This document shows, in pieces, positions 1 to 5,191 of a stretch of 16,263 bases of DNA; the first letter of the stretch is position 1, and each line of letters begins with the position of its first letter. The notes under the pieces were generated by a model that had not been told where the DNA came from, searched no databases, and saw nothing but the letters and a program-made list of their open reading frames with translations. Origin of the DNA: Treponema sp. (lineage in GTDB: Bacteria > Spirochaetota > Spirochaetia > Treponematales > Breznakiellaceae); NCBI GenBank assembly GCA_031284105.1, contig JAITAN010000092.1, forward strand, positions 1-16,263, written 5' to 3'. A program made the position numbers and the translations under genes.

Positions 1-199
1 ACCGGTCCCCACTGCCCAACTTCGCCTTTCTGGTTCTCGTAGCGGCAGCAGACCCATGCACTCATCCCTCCATTCTCTGCATCAAACACAATCTTTTCCT
101 TGCGCCTCCTCGTGAACCGGTAGTGCTGAAGCCCTTTCCCATCCGCAGGTGCCTTCATAAGATAGTGCTTGTCTGAAGCCGCCTGTTCCAAAGTTGCGC
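1..199 (-). pseudogene. Fragment of a second copy of the C-terminal domain found in the 230-883 protein; runs off the window
   Basis: On the minus strand the reading frame is open from about 199 to the window edge. It encodes a stretch ending in FDAENGGMSAWVCCRYENQ followed by KGEVGQWGP. This lines up with the C-terminal part of the neighbouring gene product (FNESERGKRVYFAVRWESG...KKGPWSEI): same spacing, with the Arg-Trp/Tyr-Glu and Gly-Pro/Gln-Trp positions kept. There is no start codon with a ribosome binding site between the stop at 230 and this stretch, and the frame differs from that of the neighbour. I read it as the remnant of a tandem paralogue or a broken continuation; what lies beyond the left edge could change this. 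Function unknown. Confidence 0.5.
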
Positions 200-229
200 C
201 GCCGGACGGTAAAAAACACGCACGGCTTC

Positions 230-883
230 TTATGGGATTATCCCGCTAAATATCTCGCTCCACGGCCCTTTTTTCACGGTCCCGCTTTCCCATCTCACCG
301 CAAAGTACACCCGTTTCCCCCGCTCGCTCTCGTTAAAAACCAGTTCCAGCGGGCTCCGCGTCGCAAAACTCGAATGCAGCAGTTCCTCGATTTCCTTGGG
401 CGGCGTTTCCGCGATTACCCACAGACACTCAAGCCCGTGCACGTTTGCGGGCTTGCCCCACCGCGCCGCATTGACGGCCCGGAACTTGATCCGCAGCACA
501 CGCGGGTACGGCGACCCTATCTCCACTTCCGGAATCGCGGACGGCGCGGGGTGCGGCGTCGGCTTTTGGTCATAAATCGGGATCCTCAGCGCTTCCCGCC
601 CCTTGTTCGTCATCAGATCGTTGTTCTGCAAATGGTTGCGTACAAACGTCCGCTCTTTTTTGATAAGCGCGGCCAGCTTTTCATTTTTCTCCTGCACGTC
701 CGGCTTCGTGTGCATCGGCGTTTGACATTTCTCGTAGAGCGCCTTCACTTCGATATGGGATGTTTCAAGGTCCGTGAGCTGGGCCTGGGGCAGCTCCCAC
801 TCGGTCATATTCTCCTTGGATACGGCAATCAAATTACCGCTCCACTCGATAAATTCCGCTTCTCGCGTCGGTATGTAGTTCAT
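230..883 (-). CDS. Conserved hypothetical protein, 217 residues, with a C-terminal beta-rich (fibronectin-like?) domain
   Basis: The ATG at 883 follows AAGGAGG by 5 nt, a strong ribosome binding site, and the frame ends with GIIP-stop. The N-terminal half (about 1-110) is polar and probably helical. The C-terminal half (about 120-217) has alternating hydrophobic residues and the conserved-looking elements GKPANVHGLECLW, RGKRVYFAVRWES and KGPWSEIFSGIIP. I recognise this overall pattern from hypothetical proteins of anaerobic spirochaetes and Bacteroidota but know no function for it. There is no signal peptide or membrane segment. The start overlaps by 4 nt (ATGA) the stop of the heptad-repeat frame upstream, so translation may be coupled to it. 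A relative of its C-terminal half lies immediately downstream. Coding status is well supported; function is unknown. Confidence 0.8.
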   Translation of the reverse strand: MNYIPTREAEFIEWSGNLIAVSKENMTEWELPQAQLTDLETSHIEVKALYEKCQTPMHTKPDVQEKNEKLAALIKKERTFVRNHLQNNDLMTNKGREALRIPIYDQKPTPHPAPSAIPEVEIGSPYPRVLRIKFRAVNAARWGKPANVHGLECLWVIAETPPKEIEELLHSSFATRSPLELVFNESERGKRVYFAVRWESGTVKKGPWSEIFSGIIP

Positions 884-1248
884 GCGAACCTCCTTGTAAT
901 AAAAATAGTGTGTACCACTGATCTATAATTCCGGCCTTCAATCCGGTCAAATGCCGTTTTTACGATGAGGAATAGCGTCCGTATACTACGGTATAGGGGT
1001 CTTATACTGATGAATAGAGTTCTTATACTAAGGTATAGCGTCCTTATACTAAGGAATAAGCATCTTATACTAAGATATAGCGTCCGTATACTAATGTATA
1101 AGGGTCTTATACTAAGGTATAGAGTCCTTATACTACGGTATAAACGCCTTATACTAGAGAATAAAGGTCTTATGCTGATAAATAGCGATTCTCCGCTGCG
1201 GGGCGGCGTTCTTGTGCTATGAAATAAACGTCTTGCGCTGTAAGACAA
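880..1248 (-). CDS. Heptad-repeat reading frame (14 x 7 residues), possibly the out-of-frame 3' part of a phase-variable gene
   Basis: The frame is open on the minus strand from the C-run at 1308 down to the TGA at 880-882, with TTG at 1248 as the only listed start and no ribosome binding site there. It encodes consecutive heptads of the form x-L-(Y/F)-(L/I/R)-S-I-R, such as TLYLSIR, PLYISIR, TLFISIR and RLYRSIR, followed by a non-repeat tail ending TRRFA. All 14 DNA units are exactly 21 bp with no indel, and the minus frame stays open throughout, while the plus frame carries a stop in the unit at 1213-1233. The TGA overlaps the ATG of the next gene. These points favour coding, but low-complexity repeats can stay open by chance. 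Alternative: a non-coding array of regulatory sites. It may be translated only when the C-run at 1309-1322 changes length. Confidence 0.4.
   Translation of the reverse strand: MSYSARRLFHSTRTPPRSGESLFISIRPLFSSIRRLYRSIRTLYLSIRPLYISIRTLYLSIRCLFLSIRTLYLSIRTLFISIRPLYRSIRTLFLIVKTAFDRIEGRNYRSVVHTIFITRRFA
942..964. repeat. First copy of a 23-bp exact direct repeat (second at 2063-2085)
   Basis: These 23 bases occur again without mismatch at 2063-2085, about 1.1 kb away. The core reads CAAATGCCGTTTTTACG. On the minus strand each copy is followed by short GC-rich inverted repeats, CCGG-N8-CCGG here and CGAACC-N3-GGTTCG at the second copy. It may be part of a dispersed element of this genome. This copy lies inside the tail of the heptad-repeat frame. 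Confidence 0.7.
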
Positions 1249-1254
1249 TAATGC
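961..1254. repeat. 21-bp tandem repeat array, 14 units, each central unit holding a TATAC-N4-GTATA-like palindrome
   Basis: Counting from 961, the sequence divides into 14 consecutive 21-bp units without gaps. Units 982-1170 are the best conserved, with a core of TATACTAAGGTATA, which is an inverted repeat TATAC/GTATA around four bases. The outer units (961, 1171 to 1254) are more diverged and the unit at 1192-1212 is GC-rich. The period is both two helical turns and seven codons, so the array could be a ladder of protein-binding sites, a heptad-coding region, or both. Units carry TATACT, close to a bacterial -10 hexamer, on the plus strand. Confidence 0.9.
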
Positions 1255-1429
1255 GGGGCAAGGGTATAAAAATCCTCTTCCGTAAGCGATTACAACGCCG
1301 GCCTGCTCGGGGGGGGGGGGGGTCGCCGGTGATAATTAGTGGATACGCGCTGCGGGTATGAGCATACATGAGCGGGGTATGTTCGCCGTTTTTTTCGCTG
1401 CCGTTGAAGCCAATCTCAATATCCGGCAT
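1217..1429 (-). CDS. Short ORF with strong ribosome binding site running into a 14-C tract; possible phase-variable gene start
   Basis: The ATG at 1429 is preceded by AGGAGG at a 7-nt spacing and by a promoter-like sequence at 1450-1476, so this is a credible translation start. About 36 residues (MPDIEIGFNGSEKNGEHTPL and on to IITGD) are read before the C-run, which encodes prolines. With 14 C the frame then gives about 30 arginine-rich residues and stops at 1217. With 13 or 16 C the same start would read into the heptad-repeat frame without a stop, giving a 182-residue product ending at 880. In the listed state the 70-residue product looks like an OFF form. I recognise no homologue of the N-terminal part. 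Confidence 0.45.
   Translation of the reverse strand: MPDIEIGFNGSEKNGEHTPLMYAHTRSAYPLIITGDPPPPRAGRRCNRLRKRIFIPLPRIIVLQRKTFIS
1309..1322. repeat. Poly-G tract of 14 (poly-C on the coding strand)
   Basis: There are fourteen consecutive G on the plus strand, inside the 5' part of the ORF that starts at 1429. Homopolymers of this length slip readily during replication and are the classic basis of ON/OFF switching. Poly-G tracts of variable length are known in Treponema pallidum upstream of or within tpr and other genes. The number of G could also be a sequencing or assembly error, because such runs are error-prone. Confidence 0.9.
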
Positions 1430-1449
1430 TTTGAAACCTCCTAAAAAAT

Positions 1450-1476
1450 AGTATACATGGCATTACAAACAGTCAA
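1450..1476 (-). promoter_or_regulatory. Promoter for the 1429 ORF (copy A of a duplicated promoter box)
   Basis: The minus strand reads TTGACT (1476-1471), 15 bases, then TATACT (1455-1450); a TACTAT at a 17-base spacing is an alternative -10. It sits 21 bases upstream of the ATG at 1429 with AGGAGG between. The spacer GTTTGTAATGCC is nearly the same as in the second copy at 1555-1582, so this is a shared promoter or operator and not a chance hexamer pair. Confidence 0.5.
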
Positions 1477-1554
1477 CCTCTCGAAAGCGGTTTTTATTAC
1501 ATGGTTAGACGGTTTAATGCTTCGAGGCGCATTTTTATTGTAACCATATAAAAC

Positions 1555-1582
1555 AGTATATCACGGTATTACAAAAAGTCAA
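1555..1582 (-). promoter_or_regulatory. Second copy (B) of the TTGACT...TATACT promoter box
   Basis: The minus strand reads TTGACT (1582-1577), 16 bases, then TATACT (1560-1555). The spacer TTTTGTAATACC matches copy A (GTTTGTAATGCC) at 10 of 12 positions. Similarity continues upstream, with AGTCAACC and a T-rich stretch shared around 1471-1500 and 1577-1607, so the box seems to be part of a duplicated segment of about 50 bp. No gene begins directly downstream of copy B, so it may be an upstream tandem promoter for the 1429 ORF or a leftover of a duplication. Confidence 0.4.
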
Positions 1583-1673
1583 CCCCCTGAAGGTGTTTTT
1601 TATTAAAAATTTTTGTCATACAACGGAATGCGCCGCGCGCCCCCGCCTGTTAGACGGCATGGAGAGGGAATGA

Positions 1674-1977
1674 GTGTATGAAATATTATACATACTATGT
1701 ACAGACACAAAGGATTTGATCTGCCGGCATATATCCGATATTGAACATAGTAATAATCCACATCAATTAGGGGAAAATATTGCAAAATATGAACGCGGAT
1801 CATCTGAAAATATTCTGAGAAGACGAAATAATAATAGGCAATCCAGACGCAATAGATGTAATAATAACACTATGCGAGGCGCTCGAAACGGAGCGTTTTA
1901 TAACCGGCATAAAACGCCGCGCTTTCGATGATACCGAATGGCGTAAAGAATTATGGAAAGATAAAAAGCATAGATGA
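1674..1977 (+). pseudogene. Frameshifted short gene of unknown function
   Basis: Two consecutive plus-strand frames look coding. The first, from a GTG at 1674, reads DIEHSNNPHQLGENIAKYER and GSSENILRR up to about 1822. The second, in another frame from 1825, encodes EIIIGNPDAIDVIITLCEAL and then ETERFITGIKRRAFDDTEWR, ending at the TGA 1975-1977. The second segment has no start codon and is preceded by an in-frame stop. The two meet with no gap, which suggests one original gene of about 100 residues with a single frameshift. Base composition is AT-richer than the flanking housekeeping genes, hinting at acquired DNA. I do not recognise the family, and two unrelated short frames remain possible. 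Confidence 0.4.
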
Positions 1978-2045
1978 AATACATACCATGGCAATAGAAT
2001 TTGAAAACAAGACATGCAATAGATCAGAAAAAAGACCCCGTGCAG

Positions 2046-2061
2046 CCGAACCGCAGGTTCG
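2046..2061 (-). terminator. Weak hairpin downstream of the miaB-SPOR operon
   Basis: On the minus strand, after the SPOR gene stop at 2105, an inverted repeat CGAACC-N3-GGTTCG is followed some 12 bases later by a run of six T. The gap between stem and T-run is longer than in a standard intrinsic terminator, so the call is tentative. It lies directly beside the second copy of the 23-bp repeat. Confidence 0.25.
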
Positions 2062-2062
2062 C

Positions 2063-2085
2063 TCCGGTCAAATGCCGTTTTTACG
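2063..2085. repeat. Second copy of the 23-bp exact direct repeat
   Basis: It is identical over 23 bases to 942-964. Here it lies just downstream of the SPOR-domain gene stop, outside any supported coding region, so the conservation is not explained by protein coding in both copies. Confidence 0.7.
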
Positions 2086-2104
2086 CGGGGGAATACCATG
2101 CCGG

Positions 2105-3016
2105 TTACTTTACCGGAAACGCGTCAAATCCCGCGGCTTTTAAGCGGTTAAGGGTCATGTTGATGTTTTCTCCGCCGGCCGCCAATACAATCCAGTAAGT
2201 CTGATCGTTAATCGTCTTCTTACCGGATTCGGAGTCAAAACCCGCAGCCAATAGTTTTTTTACAAGCGTCCGGGCGTTTTCTTCCTTGCTAAAAACTCCA
2301 ACCTGAAGCGTGTTGGTTTGAGGCGGGCGGGATGCGTCTCCGGTACCGGACGGTAAAAACTGCCAGAAAATGGATGGAAAGGCGCTTACCGCTTTTCCGT
2401 CTTTGATTGCAAGCGTTTCAGGGCTGTTCGGGTACTCGGAAAATAACTTTGTTTTGTAATCGTTAGCATTGCTTATTTTCCATGCTATATAATAGATTGA
2501 GGGTTTGTACTGTCCATAGGCGGAGTCGGGAAGGAGGGCGATGAGCGGCGCAATATCAAACCTGCGGAACGCCTCAGCTACCGCCGCAAGGTAACGCGCC
2601 TTGGGAGCGAAGGCAGATGCTTTCTCTGAAATAAGCACCATTCTGGTATTTGCATTCGCTTTGTCAAATTCGCCTATCGCAATAAAACAAACGGCCGCCT
2701 CAATCAGCGCCGCATCATCACGGTTGTTTTTGTCAGTCATGGCGGCATTTTGCCACGCGGCCGCGGCCCGTTCCAGGTCGCCTGCAAGATAGAGCAGCTT
2801 TGCCATTTGAACATACGCTTCTTTCCGTTCACTTATCGAAGACGAGGATGCTGCGGTTTTTTCAAATTGCAATACTCTCATTTCCATGTTTTCCGTAAAG
2901 CCGTACCGTACAAAGAAGAGCAGGAAGAACACAGAAAATGACTTCGCAGCATAGCGCGCAAAGCGATGCAGAATGCCATAACGGTATCCTGCATAGGCGC
3001 TTTTTCTCGTCCGCAT
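2105..3016 (-). CDS. Membrane-anchored TPR-like protein with C-terminal SPOR domain
   Basis: The protein has 303 residues. A basic N-terminus is followed by a hydrophobic stretch at about 27-37 (SFSVFFLLFFVRY), a signal peptide or signal anchor, so the bulk should be periplasmic. Residues 60-200 are alanine-rich helices with TPR-like spacing (AYVQMAKLLYLAGDLERAAA, then FIAIGEFDKANANTRMVLIS). Residues about 236-303 form a SPOR-type domain: LQVGVFSKEENARTLVKKLL at its start and KAAGFDAFPVK at its end, with the two-repeat layout of the family. SPOR domains bind denuded peptidoglycan glycan strands at division sites, so a role in cell wall or division is likely but inferred. The ATG at 3016 overlaps the stop of the upstream gene (TAATG), indicating translational coupling. 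It is the last gene of the operon. Confidence 0.8.
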   Translation of the reverse strand: MRTRKSAYAGYRYGILHRFARYAAKSFSVFFLLFFVRYGFTENMEMRVLQFEKTAASSSSISERKEAYVQMAKLLYLAGDLERAAAAWQNAAMTDKNNRDDAALIEAAVCFIAIGEFDKANANTRMVLISEKASAFAPKARYLAAVAEAFRRFDIAPLIALLPDSAYGQYKPSIYYIAWKISNANDYKTKLFSEYPNSPETLAIKDGKAVSAFPSIFWQFLPSGTGDASRPPQTNTLQVGVFSKEENARTLVKKLLAAGFDSESGKKTINDQTYWIVLAAGGENINMTLNRLKAAGFDAFPVK

Positions 3017-3303
3017 TATTCCTCTTTGCCGCTGATGGGAGCAGTTTCAGGCGATGATGCCATACCCGCCGCAGCCGCAGCATCAGCAGCCTTTACCTTC
3101 TTTCGTTTCTTAAAACGGCCGATGATAAAGAAAATTTCTGAAGTAATGATTCCCGCGGCAAAAGCGAAAAAGGTAATGATATACGTATGTACATTTTCAA
3201 ACCTCAAAAAGCCGAGAGAAACAACGCCTTTTGTATCCTGATTAAGAAGGATAAAGATCAAATAGATCAACAAAACAATTACTATGCCTATTAACCGCCA
3301 CAT
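3016..3303 (-). CDS. Small two-helix inner-membrane protein, LapA/DUF1049-like
   Basis: The protein has 95 residues. Membrane segment 1 is about 4-20 (LIGIVIVLLIYLIFILLNQD), and segment 2 is about 42-62 (YIITFFAFAAGIITSEIFFI). They are separated by a short loop containing VSLGFLRFENV and followed by a basic RFKKRKK stretch and an alanine-rich hydrophilic tail. The order helix, short beta-like loop, helix, basic tail is that of the LapA (lipopolysaccharide assembly protein A, DUF1049) family. Spirochaetes such as Treponema generally lack classical LPS, so the name should be taken as a fold assignment only. It lies 6 nt after miaB and overlaps the SPOR gene by one base, so it is cotranscribed. 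Confidence 0.7.
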   Translation of the reverse strand: MWRLIGIVIVLLIYLIFILLNQDTKGVVSLGFLRFENVHTYIITFFAFAAGIITSEIFFIIGRFKKRKKVKAADAAAAAGMASSPETAPISGKEE

Positions 3304-3309
3304 AGTTTT

Positions 3310-4656
3310 TTAGCGGAACAGAGTCCGCACCTCCTTTGCACGAAATGTATTTCCCCGTAATAAAGAAAGGGTCAATCCGGCAAATTCTCCTATAAGCGAA
3401 GGATCGCCGGGCGCTACAACCATCTCATCCCGCTCGCTGCGACAAATGAGTTCGTCTTTGTTTCTGCGGGACAGCCCTTCTATTAAAACGGTTGATTCTG
3501 CGCCGATACGCGCATTGAGTAATTCTACCGTATGTTGTTTCTGTAATGCAATAACTTTAGCCAATCTTTTTTGTTTTATTTTGTCAGGAACGCGATCCGG
3601 CAGCGAATACGCCGCGGTTCCCTCCCTTGGATTGTAATGGTACATATATGAATAGAGAAATTTCACCTGTTCCATGAGCGTTAGTATTTCCTCAAAGTCT
3701 TCTTCCTTTTCTCCGGGAAAGCCGATGAGTATGTCGGTTGAAAGGCTTATGCCGGGCATTACCGCTCTCAATTCCGCAACCAGCTCTAGGTAACGCTCCC
3801 GCGTGTAGGTGCGGTTCATAGCGGCGAGCACGGCGTTGGATCCGTGCTGCACGCACAAGTGCAAGTGCCTGCAATAAACGCGGCGATCAGCCATCACCTT
3901 TATCGCTTTTGAGGAAAGATCTTTAGGATGACTCGACAAGAACCGTACCCACCGTATTTTTCCCTTTGTATGTTCTACCTCATCTGCGACCATGTCGAGT
4001 AATGCAGGAAAATCAATGTTTTGCTCTCTTGCACCGTCTTTCCAAAGATACGAGTTGACGTTTTGCCCCAAAAGCGTGATTTCCCGAACGCCTTTTTCCG
4101 CCAACAGCCGAATTTCTCCAAGAATTGAAGCGGGATCGCGTGAAATCTCCCTGCCGCGCACGTACGGAACGATACAGTACGCGCAGAAATTATTACACCC
4201 ATGCATGATGGGAACGAAACTGCGAAAACTGCCCGCTTCCGCATGAAACGAAGAAAAAGAAAACGCCGGTTTCTCGGTATATGCAGCGCGGTCAAAGGCC
4301 GTACCTTTTTCGACCGCTTCCAGAATCAGGGGAAAAGCCGACCGCGCATCCGTACCCATGACATAATCCACGGCCGCCGCTTCTTTTTTAAGCGTTTCCC
4401 CTAAACGGGACGCCATGCAGCCCGCAACTATCAAGGTAAATCTACGCTTTTTCTTTTGTGCAGCATAGAGGGCAAGGCGTCCGAATACCCGCTTTTCCGC
4501 CGTAGCGCGCACCGAACATGTGTTTACCACTACGAGATCCGCGCTTTCCGCGATATCCGCTGCAACCCAGCCGCGCTCTTTCAACACCAAAGCAAGCGCA
4601 GCGGACTCTGCCGCGTTCATTTGACAGCCGTACGTTTCAAAAAAGTACTGCAACAA
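3310..4656 (-). CDS. miaB: tRNA-2-methylthio-N6-dimethylallyladenosine synthase MiaB
   Basis: This radical-SAM methylthiotransferase adds the 2-methylthio group to i6A37 of tRNAs reading UNN codons. It has 448 residues, the normal length. The N-terminal MTTase domain keeps the three cysteines for the auxiliary 4Fe-4S cluster at 11 (ETYGCQMN), 47 (VNTCSVR) and 80 (VAGCMASR). The radical-SAM CxxxCxxC motif is at 154, 158 and 161 (HGCNNFCAYCIVPYVRGRE), followed by LLGQNVNSY, STDILIGFPGE and YNPREGTAAY. The last 65 or so residues are the TRAM domain. RimO and MtaB are relatives, but GCQMN, YVRGRE and QNVNSY favour MiaB. The start is TTG at 4656 (a TTG at 4659 is also possible), with a weak GAG-type ribosome binding site just after the upstream stop. 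It is cotranscribed with the flanking membrane-protein genes. Confidence 0.95.
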   Translation of the reverse strand: MLQYFFETYGCQMNAAESAALALVLKERGWVAADIAESADLVVVNTCSVRATAEKRVFGRLALYAAQKKKRRFTLIVAGCMASRLGETLKKEAAAVDYVMGTDARSAFPLILEAVEKGTAFDRAAYTEKPAFSFSSFHAEAGSFRSFVPIMHGCNNFCAYCIVPYVRGREISRDPASILGEIRLLAEKGVREITLLGQNVNSYLWKDGAREQNIDFPALLDMVADEVEHTKGKIRWVRFLSSHPKDLSSKAIKVMADRRVYCRHLHLCVQHGSNAVLAAMNRTYTRERYLELVAELRAVMPGISLSTDILIGFPGEKEEDFEEILTLMEQVKFLYSYMYHYNPREGTAAYSLPDRVPDKIKQKRLAKVIALQKQHTVELLNARIGAESTVLIEGLSRRNKDELICRSERDEMVVAPGDPSLIGEFAGLTLSLLRGNTFRAKEVRTLFR

Positions 4657-4662
4657 CGCTCT

Positions 4663-5025
4663 TTAAGATCTGGCTTTTAAGCCTTTGAAGAATTTGACGC
4701 CGTTCCAGATGCCCACGCCCAGTAGGATAACCGCCCCTAATCCGAGAAACGGTTTTGCCAGAAGTCCGACAATCGGCAGCTTTGATACTATGGTCAAAGC
4801 CCCCGCTCCTGCCGTAATGGCGCCCGGCGTCTTATCTTCAGGATCTTTTGAAGCCAAAGCGCACATTCCTACCACGCCGGCAACGGCTCCCGCTACAATG
4901 CCGGCCACTGGAGACAGGCTTCCCAATACAAACAAACCTATGCCGCCTGCAATACAGCCTATTGCGGTAACGCCCTTTTTTGACAAACCGTTTCTTGACT
5001 CATAGGGTACCATATTATTACTCAA
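4663..5025 (-). CDS. Glycine/alanine-rich membrane protein of unknown function
   Basis: The start is taken as the TTG at 5025 because AGGAGG (5037-5032) lies 6 nt upstream; the ATG at 5052 would place that site inside the gene and the ATG at 5013 would be 18 nt away. The product is about 120 residues. It has three or four hydrophobic stretches rich in glycine and alanine (GVTAIGCIAGGIGLFVLGSL, PVAGIVAGAVAGVVGMCALA, FLGLGAVILLGVGIWNG) and a basic C-terminus (KFFKGLKARS). No catalytic motif is visible and I do not recognise the family. It is the first gene of the minus-strand operon, 6 nt before miaB, with a clear promoter and a palindrome upstream at 5082-5141. Confidence 0.7.
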   Translation of the reverse strand: MSNNMVPYESRNGLSKKGVTAIGCIAGGIGLFVLGSLSPVAGIVAGAVAGVVGMCALASKDPEDKTPGAITAGAGALTIVSKLPIVGLLAKPFLGLGAVILLGVGIWNGVKFFKGLKARS

Positions 5026-5081
5026 TGCGAGCCTCCTTTTACATCCGACCATTTTTTATTATTTTTAATACATGGATCCGA

Positions 5082-5104
5082 TTCCAAAATTCGGCATTTT
5101 GGAA
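5082..5104. promoter_or_regulatory. Palindromic candidate operator overlapping the transcription start of the miaB operon
   Basis: TTCCAAAA-N7-TTTTGGAA is a perfect 8-bp inverted repeat. Its near edge is 9 bp downstream of the -10 box of the promoter at 5113-5141, so it covers about +1 to +24 of the minus-strand transcript. This is a typical repressor position. The stem is AT-rich with no T-run after it, so it is a poor terminator candidate. Confidence 0.45.
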
Positions 5105-5112
5105 CTGCCTCA

Positions 5113-5141
5113 AATATAATCTTTTTTCGATAAAATGACAA
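5113..5141 (-). promoter_or_regulatory. Sigma-70-type promoter of the membrane protein-miaB-LapA-SPOR operon
   Basis: The minus strand reads TTGTCA (5141-5136), 17 bases, then TATATT (5118-5113). Both hexamers are close to consensus and the spacing is optimal. The start site would be near 5106, giving a leader of about 80 nt before the TTG at 5025. Confidence 0.6.
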
Positions 5142-5191
5142 GTGAAGTGATCCATGGCAACGCATAGACATAGATAATAGATATGAACATA

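Noticed and set aside
194..928. A 244-residue open frame on the plus strand opposite the conserved hypothetical gene
   Set aside because: It has no ribosome binding site, is extremely Arg/Pro/Leu-rich, and mirrors the minus-strand gene, which has AAGGAGG and a coherent domain pattern.
965..1222. Plus-strand repeat frame (LILRYRV heptads) through the 21-bp array
   Set aside because: A stop appears in the unit at 1213-1233 and there is no ribosome binding site; the minus frame is open over all units and overlaps the next start.
961..1254. CRISPR array
   Set aside because: The units are contiguous 21-bp tandem repeats with no spacers and no cas genes nearby.
5082..5104. Terminator for the MATE gene
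   Set aside because: The stem is AT-rich and followed by no T-run, it lies about 90 bases past the stop, and its position on the start site of the next promoter fits an operator better.
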